In this document: one piece after another, positions 37,522 through 47,415 of the stretch
Numbering within the stretch: the first letter of the stretch is position 1
How the letters are laid out: every line of letters starts with the position of its first letter
Assembly (NCBI RefSeq): GCF_036226465.1
Contig: NZ_CP108476.1
Location: 1,488,001-1,552,000 of the forward strand
Length of the DNA stretch: 64,000 nucleotides
From: Kitasatospora sp. NBC_01250
GTDB taxonomy: Bacteria; Actinomycetota; Actinomycetes; Streptomycetales; Streptomycetaceae
Direction: 5' to 3'
The notes under the pieces: model-generated
What the model was told of the DNA's origin: nothing
Database searches by the model: none
Seen by the model: the letters and a program-made list of their open reading frames with translations, nothing else
Program-made: the position numbers and the translations under genes

Positions 37522-38949
37522 ATGTCTTCGTCCTCCTACCGGGCGTTGCTGCGCATACCCGGCGCCGCACCCGTCTTCGCCGCTGCCCTCGTCGGGCGGC
37601 TCTCCTACGGCACCGTCTCGCTCGCGCTGGTGCTGACGGTGCGCCACAGCACCGGCTCCTACACCGCCGTGGGCGCGGTGCTGGCCCTCTTCGGCCTGAC
37701 CTGCGCCGCGCTGGCGCCGGTGCGCGCCGCACTGATCGACCGACACGGAGTGCGCCGGGTGCTGCCGGCGCTGAGCCTGCCGTACGGCGGGCTGCTGCTC
37801 GCGCTGACGCTGGTCCGCGGCGAGCCGGCGCTGCTGGCGCTGGCGGCCGCGGCCGGAGCCTGCGCTCCCCCGCTCGGGCCGGTGCTGCGCGCCCGCTGGA
37901 GTGAACTGCTGGGCCCGCACGGGCTGCTGGAACGCGCCTTCAGCCTGGACGCGGTGGCCGAGGAGCTGCTGTACGTCAGCGGGCCGCTGCTGGTCGGGCT
38001 GATCGGCGGCGCCCCGGGGCTGGTGCTGAGCGCGGTGCTGGTGATCGTCGGCGCGCTGGCGCTGGCCCGGCTCGCTCCGGCGCGGGTGACCGCCGCCGAG
38101 CCGCCGGGCGGGGCGCGCACGGCGCGGCGCGGCGGCGGGCGGCTGCGCGGGATCGGGCGACCGGTGGCGGTGGCCTGGGCGCTCGGGCTCGCGCTGGGCG
38201 GGCTCAGCCTGCTGCTGGTGGTCGCGGTCGGCGCCCGCGGGCAGGCGGGCGCGCTGGCCTGGCTGGAGGCGGCGCTGGCGGCGGGCAGCGCCGTGGGCGG
38301 TCTGGCGCACGGCGCGGTGCGCTGGCAGCGCCCGGTGGCGACCCGGCTGACCGCGACGGCGGCCGGGCTCGGCGGGCTGCTGACGCTGGCGGGCGTCGCG
38401 GTGGGCCTGGGCGGGCTGCTCGCGCTGGCGATGGCGGTGGCGGCGGTCGGACTGCTGGTGAGCCCGACCCTGGCCACGGCGTACGTGCTGGCGGACGAGC
38501 GGGCGGCGGCCGAGCACCGGACCAGGGCGGGGAGCTGGGTGAACACCGCTTTCAACGCCGGGTCGGCGCTGGGCACCGCGGCGGCCGGGCCGCTGGCGGG
38601 CCGGTGGCCGCTGCCGCTCTGCTTCGCCTGTGCGGCGGCACCGCTGGTGCTCGTCGCGCTCACTCCGGCGTGGCGCGGAAGGCGGGCGGCCCAGCGGGCA
38701 GCCGAACAGGGGGCGCCCACCGAACAGCCGACGCCGACCCAGCAGGTGGCACCGGCCGAGCAGGTGGAGCCCACCGAGCAGCTGGCACCGTCCCAGCAGG
38801 CGGCACTCGCCGAACAGCTGGCACCGTCCCAGCAGGCGGCACCCAGCGAACAGGCGGCACCCACCGAGCAGGCGGCACCCGCCCAGCAACCGGTGCCGAC
38901 CCAGCAGCCGACGCCCGCCGACGAGCAACCGGTGCCCGCCCAGGTCTGA
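37522..38949 (+). CDS. MFS transporter with C-terminal Gln/Pro hexapeptide repeats
   Basis: The product of 475 residues has about twelve membrane helices in the first 395 residues (for example RLSYGTVSLALVLTVRHSTG and the DRHGVRRVL loop). From about residue 397 the tail consists of some 13 six-residue repeats of the form x-x-P-x-x-Q (APTEQP, TPTQQV, LAPSQQ, AAPSEQ). It is encoded by an 18-bp minisatellite-like DNA repeat. The tail should be cytoplasmic and disordered. GAGGA precedes the ATG. The substrate is unknown. The transporter core is ordinary; the tail is the odd part. Confidence 0.85.
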   Translation: MSSSSYRALLRIPGAAPVFAAALVGRLSYGTVSLALVLTVRHSTGSYTAVGAVLALFGLTCAALAPVRAALIDRHGVRRVLPALSLPYGGLLLALTLVRGEPALLALAAAAGACAPPLGPVLRARWSELLGPHGLLERAFSLDAVAEELLYVSGPLLVGLIGGAPGLVLSAVLVIVGALALARLAPARVTAAEPPGGARTARRGGGRLRGIGRPVAVAWALGLALGGLSLLLVVAVGARGQAGALAWLEAALAAGSAVGGLAHGAVRWQRPVATRLTATAAGLGGLLTLAGVAVGLGGLLALAMAVAAVGLLVSPTLATAYVLADERAAAEHRTRAGSWVNTAFNAGSALGTAAAGPLAGRWPLPLCFACAAAPLVLVALTPAWRGRRAAQRAAEQGAPTEQPTPTQQVAPAEQVEPTEQLAPSQQAALAEQLAPSQQAAPSEQAAPTEQAAPAQQPVPTQQPTPADEQPVPAQV

Positions 38950-38957
38950 GGGCCGGG

Positions 38958-40139
38958 TCAGTCCAGCGGCGCCGTCACGCTCAGCGTGCGGACCGCGAAG
39001 TCGATCTGCTCCTCCGCCAGGTCCGCGCGGGCCGTCACGCGCAGCCGGGAGTAGCCGTCGGGCACGGACGGCGGGCGGAAGCAGCCCACCGCGAGTCCGG
39101 CGGCGCGGGAGGCCGCGGCCCAGGCCACCGCCTGCTCGGGGCCGGGCGCGCGGACCGAGACCACGGCCGCGTCCGGCTCGCTCGCCCGCAGGCCCGCGGC
39201 GGTCAGGCGGGCGGCCAGGGTGCGCGCGACCTCCCGGGCGCGCTCGGCGCGGGCCGGCTCGGCGCGCAGCAGGCGCAGCGCGGCCAGCGCCGCCCCGACC
39301 GCGGCGGGGGCGAGCCCGGTGTCGAAGATGAAGGTGCGCGCGGTCTCGACCAGGTGCCGGATCACCCGGCGGGGCCCGAGCACGACCCCGCCCTGGGAGC
39401 CGAGCGACTTGGAGAGGGTGGCGGTGGCCACCACGTCCGGCTCCCCCGCGAGCCCGGCGGCGGTCAGCGCGCCGCGCCCGCCGGTGCCCAGCACCCCGAG
39501 GCCGTGCGCGTCGTCCAGTAGCAGCGCGGCGCCGTGGGCCCGGGCGGCGTCGGCCAGCCCGGTCAGCGGGGCGGCGTTGCCGTCCACCGAGAAGACGGTG
39601 TCGCTGATCAGCAGCGCGCGCGGCTGGTGGCGCCCGGCGAGCGCGGCGGCGGCGGCCCCGGGGTCGGCGTGCGGGGCCCGGTGCACGTCCGCGCGCGACA
39701 GCCGGCAGCCGTCGATCAGCGAGGCGTGGTTGTAGGCGTCCGAGACGATCAGCGTGTCGGGGTCGGTGAGCGCGGTGAGCGCGGCCAGGTTGGCGGCGTA
39801 GCCGGAGGAGAAGACCAGGGCGGCCTCCACCCCGTAGAAGTCGGCCAGCTCGACTTCCAGCTCGGTGTGCAGCTCGGTGGTACCGGTGACCAGGCGGGAT
39901 CCGGTGGCCCCGGCGCCCCAGCGCAGCGCGGCCTCGGCGGCGGCCCGGGTCACCTCGGGGTGGTGGGTCAGGCCGAGGTAGTCGTTGCTGGCCAGGTCGA
40001 GCACCGGGTCCTGGGCGGGCCGGTCGCGCAGCGTGCGGGTCAGGCCGGCGCGAGCGCGCAGCTCGGCGGCCTCGTCGAGCCAGTCGAAGACGACGGCGGG
40101 GGCGCTGGCCCTGGTGGCCGCGGCGGGGTGCTGGATCAT
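38958..40139 (-). CDS. bioF: 8-amino-7-oxononanoate synthase
   Basis: A PLP-dependent alpha-oxoamine synthase of 393 residues: LASNDYLGLTHHPEV, GAGATGSRLVTGTTELH, LLLDDAHGLGVLGTGGRG and the lysine motif ATLSKSLGSQGG. It joins pimeloyl-CoA/ACP with alanine in biotin synthesis. Assigned BioF rather than Kbl because the GSRL/GLGVLG patterns match BioF and a separate Kbl is present with tdh. The other biotin genes lie about 4 kb away at 44023-47390. The start at 40139 is the ATG before the conserved region; the longer frame upstream is proline-rich and unlikely. Confidence 0.9.
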   Translation of the reverse strand: MIQHPAAATRASAPAVVFDWLDEAAELRARAGLTRTLRDRPAQDPVLDLASNDYLGLTHHPEVTRAAAEAALRWGAGATGSRLVTGTTELHTELEVELADFYGVEAALVFSSGYAANLAALTALTDPDTLIVSDAYNHASLIDGCRLSRADVHRAPHADPGAAAAALAGRHQPRALLISDTVFSVDGNAAPLTGLADAARAHGAALLLDDAHGLGVLGTGGRGALTAAGLAGEPDVVATATLSKSLGSQGGVVLGPRRVIRHLVETARTFIFDTGLAPAAVGAALAALRLLRAEPARAERAREVARTLAARLTAAGLRASEPDAAVVSVRAPGPEQAVAWAAASRAAGLAVGCFRPPSVPDGYSRLRVTARADLAEEQIDFAVRTLSVTAPLD

Positions 40140-40282
40140 GGGCGGCAGCCTGGCACGGCGGGCGGGAGGCAGGCAATGTGCGCCTTGGCACAAGGGCGCG
40201 GCGGGCGGCTGTGGGGTGGCGACAGCCACCCGGCGGACCCGATCTTTGCCCAGCCAGACGGGCAGCAGGCAAGATAGGGCGG

Positions 40283-42796
40283 GTGACCCTCCTTGATCTG
40301 ATGCCCAGGCCCGCCGACGCCGACGCGTTGTACACCACCTTCGCCGCGTGGGCCGAGGAGCGGGGCATCACGCTCTACCCCGCTCAGGAGGAGGCGCTGA
40401 TCGAGCTGTTCACCGGCGCGAACGTGATCCTGGCGACCCCCACCGGGTCCGGCAAGTCCCTGGTGGCGGCGGGCGCGCACTTCGCGGCGCTGGCGGAGGG
40501 CAAGCGGACCTTCTACACCGCCCCGATCAAGGCGCTGGTCTCGGAGAAGTTCTTCGACCTGTGCAAGATCTTCGGCACCGAGCAGGTCGGCATGATGACC
40601 GGCGACGCCAGTGTGAACCCGACCGCGCCGATCATCTGCTGCACCGCCGAGGTGCTGGCGAACATCGCGCTGCGCGACGGCGACCGGGCCGACATCGGCC
40701 AGGTGGTGATGGACGAGTTCCACTTCTACGCCGAGCCGGACCGCGGCTGGGCCTGGCAGATCCCGATCCTGGAGCTGCCGCAGGTGCAGTTCCTGCTGAT
40801 GTCCGCGACGCTCGGCGACGTGCGCCGGTTCGAGGAGGACCTGACCCGGCGCACCGGGCGCGCCACCACCGTGGTGCGCTCCGTGACCCGTCCGGTGCCG
40901 CTCTTCTACGAGTACAAGCGCACCACCCTGCACGACACCCTGGAGGAGTTGCTGACGACCGGCCAGGCGCCGGTCTACGTCGTGCACTTCACCCAGAAGG
41001 AGGCGGTGGAGCGGGCCCAGTCGCTGATGAGCATCAACATGTGCTCGAAGGCGGAGAAGGACGCGATCGCCGCGCTCATCGGCAACTTCCGCTTCACCAC
41101 CAAGTTCGGCCGCAACCTGTCGCGCTTCGTGCGCCACGGCATCGGCGTGCACCACGCGGGGATGCTGCCCAAGTACCGTCGGCTGGTCGAACGCCTGGCC
41201 CAGGCAGGCCTGTTGAAGGTGATCTGCGGCACCGACACGCTGGGCGTGGGCGTCAACGTGCCGATCCGCACGGTGCTGTTCACCGCACTGTCCAAGTACG
41301 ACGGGGTCAAGGTGCGGGTGCTGCGGGCCCGCGAGTTCCACCAGATCGCCGGGCGGGCCGGGCGGGCCGGCTTCGACACGGTGGGCCAGGTGGTGGCTCA
41401 GGCGCCCGAGCACGTGGTGGAGAACGACAAGGCGCTCGCCAAGGCCGGCGACGACCCGAAGAAGAAGCGCAAGGTGGTGCGCAAGAAGGCGCCGGAAGGT
41501 TTCGTCGGCTGGACCGAGGAGACCTTCGAGCGCCTGATCGCCGCCGAGCCCGAGCCGCTGGTCTCCCGTTTCCGGGTCAGCCACGCGATGCTGCTCGCGG
41601 TGATCGGCCGCCCGGGCAACGCCTTCGAGGCGATGCGCAAGCTGCTCACCGACAACCACGAGGACCGCTCCGCCCAGCGCCGGCACATCCGCTCGACGAT
41701 CGCCATCTACCGTTCGCTGCTGGCCGGCGGCGTGGTGGAGCGGCTGGCCGAGCCGGACGCCGAGGGCCGGATCGTGCGCCTGACCGTCGACCTGCAGGAG
41801 AACTTCGCGCTCAACCAGCCGCTGTCCACCTTCGCGCTGGCCTCCTTCGAGCTGCTCGACACCGAGTCGCCCAGCTACGCGATGGACGTGGTCTCGGTGG
41901 TCGAGGCGACCCTGGACGACCCGCGCCAGATCCTGGCCGCGCAGCAGAACAAGGCGCGCGGCGAGGCGATCGGGGAGATGAAGCGCGACGGGATCGAGTA
42001 CGAGGAGCGGATGGAGCGCCTGCAGGAGGTGACCTATCCCAAGCCGCTGGAGGAGCTGCTCAACCACGCCTACGAGGTGTACCGGCAGGCCCACCCGTGG
42101 ATCGGCGACTACCAGCTGCAGCCCAAGTCGGTGGTGCGCGACCTGTACGAGCGCGCCATGAACTTCACCGACTACGTCGGCCACTACGACCTGGCCCGCA
42201 CCGAGGGCATCGTGCTGCGCTACCTGGCCGGCGCCTACAAGGCGCTGGAGCAGACCGTCCCCGAGGACAGCAAGACCGAGGCGCTCAAGGACGTGATCGC
42301 CTGGCTGGGCGAGCTGGTCCGCCAGGTCGACTCCAGCCTGCTGGACGAGTGGGAGCAACTCGCCAACCCCACCGAGGAGGACGAGGACGAGCGCGAGGTG
42401 GAGAGCCGGCCGCTGCCGGTCACCGCCAACGCGCGCGCCTTCCGGGTGCTGGTGCGCAACGAGATGTTCCGCCGGGTGGAGCTGTGCTCGCTCGAGAACT
42501 ACCGCGAACTCGGCGAGCTGGACAGCGAGGACGGCTGGGACGCGGACCGCTGGGCGGACGCGATGGACGCCTACTACGAGGAGCACGACGACCTCGGCAC
42601 CGGCCCCGACGCCCGCGGTCCACGGATGCTGCTGATCGAGGAGGACGAGGCGGACGGCAGCTGGCGGGTGCGGCAGATCTTCGACGACCCGGCGGGTGAC
42701 CACGACTGGGGCATCAGCGCCGTCGTCGACCTGTTCGGCTCGGACGCCGAGGGGCGGGCCGTGCTGCGGGTCACCGCGGTCGACCGGCTGGGCTGA
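40283..42796 (+). CDS. DExH-box RNA/DNA helicase (Ski2-like, DUF3516)
   Basis: A helicase of 837 residues: Walker A ATPTGSGKSLVAA (around residue 55), DExH box MDEFHFY (around 144), SAT motif LLMSATLGDVRRF, and the C-terminal motif QIAGRAGRAGFDT (around 353). It is followed by a long C-terminal domain of the actinobacterial DUF3516 type. The arrangement resembles Ski2-like helicases; a role in RNA processing or DNA repair is likely but unproven. The GTG start follows a -10-like CAAGAT by 7 nt without a ribosome binding site, so the mRNA is probably leaderless. The gene ends in an exceptionally strong terminator. Confidence 0.92.
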   Translation: MTLLDLMPRPADADALYTTFAAWAEERGITLYPAQEEALIELFTGANVILATPTGSGKSLVAAGAHFAALAEGKRTFYTAPIKALVSEKFFDLCKIFGTEQVGMMTGDASVNPTAPIICCTAEVLANIALRDGDRADIGQVVMDEFHFYAEPDRGWAWQIPILELPQVQFLLMSATLGDVRRFEEDLTRRTGRATTVVRSVTRPVPLFYEYKRTTLHDTLEELLTTGQAPVYVVHFTQKEAVERAQSLMSINMCSKAEKDAIAALIGNFRFTTKFGRNLSRFVRHGIGVHHAGMLPKYRRLVERLAQAGLLKVICGTDTLGVGVNVPIRTVLFTALSKYDGVKVRVLRAREFHQIAGRAGRAGFDTVGQVVAQAPEHVVENDKALAKAGDDPKKKRKVVRKKAPEGFVGWTEETFERLIAAEPEPLVSRFRVSHAMLLAVIGRPGNAFEAMRKLLTDNHEDRSAQRRHIRSTIAIYRSLLAGGVVERLAEPDAEGRIVRLTVDLQENFALNQPLSTFALASFELLDTESPSYAMDVVSVVEATLDDPRQILAAQQNKARGEAIGEMKRDGIEYEERMERLQEVTYPKPLEELLNHAYEVYRQAHPWIGDYQLQPKSVVRDLYERAMNFTDYVGHYDLARTEGIVLRYLAGAYKALEQTVPEDSKTEALKDVIAWLGELVRQVDSSLLDEWEQLANPTEEDEDEREVESRPLPVTANARAFRVLVRNEMFRRVELCSLENYRELGELDSEDGWDADRWADAMDAYYEEHDDLGTGPDARGPRMLLIEEDEADGSWRVRQIFDDPAGDHDWGISAVVDLFGSDAEGRAVLRVTAVDRLG

Positions 42797-42800
42797 GGCC

Positions 42801-42851
42801 GCAACGCCGAAGCGGGGACCGACGGATCGTCGGTCCCCGCTTCGGCGTTGC
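42801..42851. terminator. Strong 24-bp perfect hairpin terminator
   Basis: Arms 42801-42824 and 42828-42851 pair perfectly over 24 bp with a GAT loop. It begins 4 nt after the helicase stop and serves the convergent membrane-protein gene as well. Confidence 0.93.
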
Positions 42852-42900
42852 CCGGTCGGCTGCTGCCCGGCCGGCTGTCGGCCGGTCAGCGGTCGGCCGG

Positions 42901-43716
42901 TCAGCTCCAGATGAAGGCGGCGTCCACCGTGTAGGAGGCCGCATGGGTGGCCTGGTCGAGATCCTGCTGGTCCTGGGGCGTGACCGGGCTGTGCCCGTCC
43001 ACGAAGCGGGAGCTGGTCACCGTGACGTAGTGCCGCACCGACTCCACCTTGGGCGGCTGGTCGGCCGCCTTGGCGGGGGCACCCGGCAAGGCGACGGTCG
43101 AGGGACCACCGGGTGACGGGGAGACCGCGGCGCCGGGCGAGGCGGTGGCGGCGAAGGTGCCGTCCGCCTGCACCCACCGTGCCACGCTGCCCTGTCCGCG
43201 CATCAGCTGGGCCACCTTGGCACTGGCCTGGTCGCTGGGGAACCGCAGCACCGTCGAGCTGGTCACCACCTTGCCGTCCTGGCGGCTGAACTCGACCGCC
43301 AGATAGCCCTGGCAGTTCTGGTCCTTCAGGACGTTCTGGGCCGCGTCCTGCAGGGCCTGCGCGCAGTCCGGCCCCTGCCGGGCGCCCGCGAGCCGGCCCT
43401 TGTAGGCCTCCAAGTCTATCGGCCGGGCGGCCGGGAAGAGGCTGTTGACGTCGAACGGGTTGGGGTTCTCCGAGGAGGCCGGCAACGGGCCGCCGACCAC
43501 CGACGGGGAGGGGAGGTTCTTGCTGGAGGGGCCAAGCCCCGGCAGCCAGTCGCCGGGGTGCGGCGAGGAGACGATCCAGCCGCCCGCACCGAGTGCGACC
43601 ACCGTGACGGACCCGACCAGCAGACGCCTCGGATTGCCGAGCACACCGCTTCTGACCCGGCTCGGCGCGTCATCGGAGTCGACGGGTATCGGGTGGGAGT
43701 CCCCCTGGGTGGTCAT
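42901..43716 (-). CDS. Membrane-anchored protein of unknown function
   Basis: The 271-residue product has a cytoplasmic N-terminus, one transmembrane segment (residues about 30-51, LLVGSVTVVALGAGGWIV) and an extracellular Pro/Ser-rich linker. The extracytoplasmic domain has two cysteines (GPDCAQALQDAAQNVLKDQNCQG in outline) and ends in AFIWS. No family was recognised. A -10-like TAGAAT ends 6 nt before the ATG on the minus strand and there is no ribosome binding site, so the transcript is probably leaderless. It converges with the helicase gene and is divergent from bioB. Confidence 0.75.
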   Translation of the reverse strand: MTTQGDSHPIPVDSDDAPSRVRSGVLGNPRRLLVGSVTVVALGAGGWIVSSPHPGDWLPGLGPSSKNLPSPSVVGGPLPASSENPNPFDVNSLFPAARPIDLEAYKGRLAGARQGPDCAQALQDAAQNVLKDQNCQGYLAVEFSRQDGKVVTSSTVLRFPSDQASAKVAQLMRGQGSVARWVQADGTFAATASPGAAVSPSPGGPSTVALPGAPAKAADQPPKVESVRHYVTVTSSRFVDGHSPVTPQDQQDLDQATHAASYTVDAAFIWS

Positions 43717-44022
43717 GGCGAGATTCTAAGCAACCGCTCGACCACCCGGAGCAGCGGGGATCCGTCAGAAGCACGGCAGGCGGCCGGAGCTGACGGTGCG
43801 CGGGACGAGGCGGCGCGCACGACGCCCAGGAGGTGGTGAGCGGCCGGCCTCACCGCCGGGCCCGCTCCCAGCCGCCGGCCAGGAAACCCGCAGCCCACGG
43901 GCGTGTGATCGGGGACGAACGATCCGGCTTGGCGGCACTGTGACAACTCGCACACCCGCACGGCGATCTTCTGGCCGATTCGCTATGGCGCCGCTTGAGG
44001 TCGTCCGGGCAGGATCAGCTCC
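43717..44022. other. Divergent intergenic region between the membrane protein gene and bioB
   Basis: About 300 nt without a convincing gene. It holds the minus-strand TAGAAT -10 box at 43723-43728. A bioB promoter must lie at the right end, where AT content rises (CGATTCGCTATGG), but no clear -35/-10 pair or biotin-repressor palindrome was found by eye. Confidence 0.5.
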
Positions 44023-45312
44023 ATGGATCTGCTCGACACCCTCATCGCCAAAGGCCTGAACCGCGAGCTCCCCACCCGGGAGGAGGCCCTGGCCGTGCTG
44101 GCCACCACCGACGACCAACTCCTCGACGTGGTCGCCGCCGCCGGTCGGGTGCGCCAGCAGTGGTTCGGCCGCCGGGTCAAGCTCAACTACCTGGTCAACC
44201 TGAAGAGCGGCCTGTGCCCCGAGGACTGCTCGTACTGTTCGCAGCGCCTGGGCGCCGACACGGGCATCCTCAAGTACACCTGGCTGAAGCCGGATCAGGC
44301 CGCCGAGGCCGCCACCGCCGGTGTCCAGGGCGGCGCCAAGCGGGTCTGCCTGGTGGCCAGCGGGCGGGGCCCGACGGACCGGGACATCGACCGGGTCACC
44401 AACACCATCGCGGCGATCAAGGAGCAGGAACCGGCCGTCGAGATCTGCGCCTGCCTGGGCCTGCTCTCCGACAACCAGGCCGAGCGGCTGCGGGCGGCCG
44501 GCGTGGACGCCTACAACCACAACCTGAACACCTCCGAGAGCACCTACGGCGAGATCACCACCACCCACACCTACGCGGACCGGGTGGACACCGTGCAGAA
44601 GGCGCACGGCGCGGGCCTGTCGGCCTGCTCCGGCCTGATCGCGGGCATGGGCGAGACCCCCGAGGACCTGGTCGACGTGGTCTTCGCGCTGCGCGAGCTG
44701 GGCTCGGACTCGGTGCCGGTCAACTTCCTGATCCCGTTCGAGGGCACCCCGCTGGCCAAGGAGTGGCACCTCACGCCGCAGCACTGCCTGCGGATCCTGG
44801 CGATGGTCCGCTTCGTCCACCCGGACTCCGAGGTGCGGATCGCCGGCGGACGCGAGCTGCACCTGCGCACCCTGCAGCCGCTGGGCCTGCACATCGCCAA
44901 CTCGATCTTCCTGGGCGACTACCTGACCAGCGAGGGCCAGGCCGGCCAGGCCGACCTCGACATGATCAAGGACGCGGGCTTCGAGGTCGAGGGCCAGGGC
45001 GAGCAGACCCTGCCCCGCCACCGGTCCGAGCTGGCCGAGCAGGCCGGCGGCTGCGGCGGGCACGGCGCGGCGGGCGGCTGCGGCGGGCACGAGGCGGCGG
45101 CTGCGGGCGGCGGCTGCGGCGGTCACGGTCAGGCGGCGGGCGGCGGCTGCGGGCCGTGCGGCGAGGCCGCGCCGGAGGCTGCCGCGACCGGCCAGGCCGA
45201 GCAGACCGAGCAGGCCGAGCAGCCCCGGACCGAGAACGAGAACGAGCTCCGCTCCGACCTGGTGCGGGTCCGACTGCGCGGCGCGGGCACCGAGCTCGCC
45301 CCGAACGCCTGA
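44023..45312 (+). CDS. bioB: Biotin synthase with Cys/His/Gly-rich C-terminal tail
   Basis: The radical SAM core is complete: CPEDCSYC gives the cluster cysteines Cys65, Cys69 and Cys72, followed by [10 protein letters not shown] and [11 protein letters not shown]. It inserts sulfur into dethiobiotin. The product has 429 residues, whereas typical BioB has about 320-370. After residue 340 it carries a tail with three GGCGGH units, a GGCGPCG unit and a Gln/Glu-rich stretch. The Cys/His units could bind metal; no homologous function is known to me. CAGGA lies upstream of the ATG. The first gene of bioB-bioA-bioD. Confidence 0.95.
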   Translation: MDLLDTLIAKGLNRELPTREEALAVLATTDDQLLDVVAAAGRVRQQWFGRRVKLNYLVNLKSGLCPEDCSYCSQRLGADTGILKYTWLKPDQAAEAATAGVQGGAKRVCLVASGRGPTDRDIDRVTNTIAAIKEQEPAVEICACLGLLSDNQAERLRAAGVDAYNHNLNTSESTYGEITTTHTYADRVDTVQKAHGAGLSACSGLIAGMGETPEDLVDVVFALRELGSDSVPVNFLIPFEGTPLAKEWHLTPQHCLRILAMVRFVHPDSEVRIAGGRELHLRTLQPLGLHIANSIFLGDYLTSEGQAGQADLDMIKDAGFEVEGQGEQTLPRHRSELAEQAGGCGGHGAAGGCGGHEAAAAGGGCGGHGQAAGGGCGPCGEAAPEAAATGQAEQTEQAEQPRTENENELRSDLVRVRLRGAGTELAPNA

Positions 45313-45319
45313 GGCTGCC

Positions 45320-46615
45320 GTGATGGACACCTCGACCCTGCTCGCCCTGGACCGGGCGCACGTCTGGCACCCCTACGGACCGATGCCCGGCACCCAGACA
45401 CCCCTCGTGGTGGAGTCGGCCGCGGGCGTACGCCTGCGGCTGGCCGAACCGGCGGGCGGACACCGCGAGTTGGTGGACGGGATGTCCTCCTGGTGGGCGG
45501 CGGTGCACGGCTACAACCACCCGGTGCTCAACGACGCGATCCGCGAGCAGCTGGGCCGGATGAGCCACGTGATGTTCGGCGGGCTCACCCACGAGCCCGC
45601 CGTCCGGCTGGCCGAGACACTGGTGGCGATCACCCCCGAGCCGCTGCAGCACGTCTTCCTGGCCGACTCCGGCTCGGTGGCGGTCGAGGTCGCGATGAAG
45701 ATGTGCCTGCAGTACTGGCAGTCGATCGGGCGGCCCGGCAAGCAGCGGCTGCTCACCTGGCGCGGCGGCTACCACGGTGACACCTTCCACCCGATGTCGG
45801 TCTGCGACCCCGAGGGCGGGATGCACCAGCTGTGGGGCGGCGTGCTGCCCCGCCAGCTCTTCGCCGCCGAGCCGCCGGCCGGCTTCGACGCCGAGGTCGA
45901 CCCCGGCTACGCGGCCGAGCTGGCCGAGCTGATCGAACGCAACGCCGGGGAACTGGCCGCCGTGATCGTGGAGCCGGTCGTGCAGGGCGCCGGCGGGATG
46001 CGCTTCCACTCCCCCGGCTATCTGCGGCTGCTGCGCGAACTGTGCGACCGGCACGACGTGTTGCTGATCTTCGACGAGATCGCCACCGGCTTCGGGCGCA
46101 GCGGCGCGCTGTTCGCCGCCGACCACGCGGGCATCAGCCCCGACGTGATGTGCCTGGGCAAGGCGCTGACCGGCGGCTACCTGACGATGGCCGCCGCCCT
46201 GTGCACCGGCAGGGTCGCCGAGGGGATCAGCCGGGGCGAGGTGCCGGTGCTCGCGCACGGGCCGACGTTCATGGGCAACCCGCTGGCGGCGGCCGTGGCG
46301 AACGCCTCGATCGGCCTGCTGCTCGGCCAGGACTGGCAGCGGGAGGTCAAGCGGATCGAGACCGGGCTGCAGGAGGGCCTGGCAGCGGCCCGCGAGACGC
46401 CCGGCGTCGCGGACGTGCGGGTGCTCGGGGCGATCGGCGTGGTCCAGCTCGACCACCCGGTCGATGTCCGGGCGGCCACCGAGGCCGCGGCCCGCGAGGG
46501 CGTGTGGCTGCGGCCGTTCCGCGATCTGATCTACACCATGCCACCGTACGTCACGGGCGAGGAGGACCTCGCCCGGATCGGTGCGGCGGTGCGCGCGGCG
46601 GCGGTGGCGGGATGA
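45320..46615 (+). CDS. bioA: Adenosylmethionine-8-amino-7-oxononanoate aminotransferase
   Basis: A class III aminotransferase of about 431 residues: HVWHPYGPM near the start, [19 protein letters not shown] and [20 protein letters not shown]. It also has [13 protein letters not shown] with the aspartate that contacts PLP, and the lysine motif [14 protein letters not shown]. These features, with W-H-P-Y, mark BioA, which makes 7,8-diaminononanoate with SAM as amino donor. It lies 7 nt after bioB. The start is GTG at 45320 or the adjacent ATG at 45323. Confidence 0.95.
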   Translation: MMDTSTLLALDRAHVWHPYGPMPGTQTPLVVESAAGVRLRLAEPAGGHRELVDGMSSWWAAVHGYNHPVLNDAIREQLGRMSHVMFGGLTHEPAVRLAETLVAITPEPLQHVFLADSGSVAVEVAMKMCLQYWQSIGRPGKQRLLTWRGGYHGDTFHPMSVCDPEGGMHQLWGGVLPRQLFAAEPPAGFDAEVDPGYAAELAELIERNAGELAAVIVEPVVQGAGGMRFHSPGYLRLLRELCDRHDVLLIFDEIATGFGRSGALFAADHAGISPDVMCLGKALTGGYLTMAAALCTGRVAEGISRGEVPVLAHGPTFMGNPLAAAVANASIGLLLGQDWQREVKRIETGLQEGLAAARETPGVADVRVLGAIGVVQLDHPVDVRAATEAAAREGVWLRPFRDLIYTMPPYVTGEEDLARIGAAVRAAAVAG

Positions 46616-46667
46616 ACCGGCACGGCGACCGGCGGGACAAGGGACGACGGATGAACGAGGTGGGTCA

Positions 46668-47390
46668 GTGAGTCGGGTGCTGTTCGTGACCGGGACCGGG
46701 ACCGAGGTCGGCAAGACCGCGGTGACGGCGGCGGTGGCCGCGCTCGCGGTGCGTGCCGGCTTGAGCACCGCGGTGCTCAAGCCGGGCCAGACCGGCGTGA
46801 CTCCGGACGAGCCCGGGGACGCACAGGAGGTGGCCCGGCTGGTCGGTACCGACGCGCCGCTGACCATCCGCGAGCTGGTCCGCTACCCCGAGCCGCTCTC
46901 CCCGGAGCGGGCCGCGCTGCGCTCCGGGCAGCCTTTCGTGACGGTTCCTCAGTTCCTTGCGGTGATCGATGAGTTGACCGCCTCCCATGACCTGGTGCTG
47001 GTCGAGGGAGCCGGCGGCCTGCTGGTCCGCTACGACGCCGACGGCCTGACCCTGGCCGACCTGGCGCAGGCCGTGGACGGCGCCGAGCTGCTCCTGGTGG
47101 CGGCGCCGGGCCTGGGCACGCTCAACACCACCACCCTGACCGCCGAGGCGCTGCGGGCCCGCAAGCTGGCCATCGCCGGTGTGGTGGTGGGCAGTTGGCC
47201 CAGCGAGCCAGACCTGGCCACCCGCTGCAACGTCATCGACCTGCCGATCGCCGCCGGTGCCCCGCTGCTCGGCGCGCTGCCGACCGGTGCGCCCCGGGCG
47301 GCGGACTTCACCGGGCTGGCAGCCGCCGGCCTGGCGCCGGCCCTCGGCGGGCAGTGGGATGCGGCGGCCTTCACGGCGGCCCAGGCGTAG
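46668..47390 (+). CDS. bioD: Dethiobiotin synthetase
   Basis: A P-loop protein of 240 residues: FVTGTGTEVGKTAVTAA at the N-terminus, LKPGQTGV, VEGAGGLLVRY, and GTLNTTTLTAEALRAR. It closes the ureido ring of dethiobiotin with ATP and carbon dioxide. The GTG at 46668 is preceded by GAGGTGGG and gives the normal length; a longer frame upstream is Arg-rich. It is 52 nt after bioA and the last gene of the bioBAD set; bioF is about 4 kb to the left of bioB and transcribed in the opposite direction. Confidence 0.93.
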   Translation: MSRVLFVTGTGTEVGKTAVTAAVAALAVRAGLSTAVLKPGQTGVTPDEPGDAQEVARLVGTDAPLTIRELVRYPEPLSPERAALRSGQPFVTVPQFLAVIDELTASHDLVLVEGAGGLLVRYDADGLTLADLAQAVDGAELLLVAAPGLGTLNTTTLTAEALRARKLAIAGVVVGSWPSEPDLATRCNVIDLPIAAGAPLLGALPTGAPRAADFTGLAAAGLAPALGGQWDAAAFTAAQA

Positions 47391-47415
47391 CGGACGCCCT
47401 CGTGCTCCTGCTGCA

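Noticed and set aside
43796..44059. 87-codon plus-strand ORF before bioB
   Set aside because: No ribosome binding site, Arg/Pro-rich composition, and it overlaps the start of bioB out of frame.
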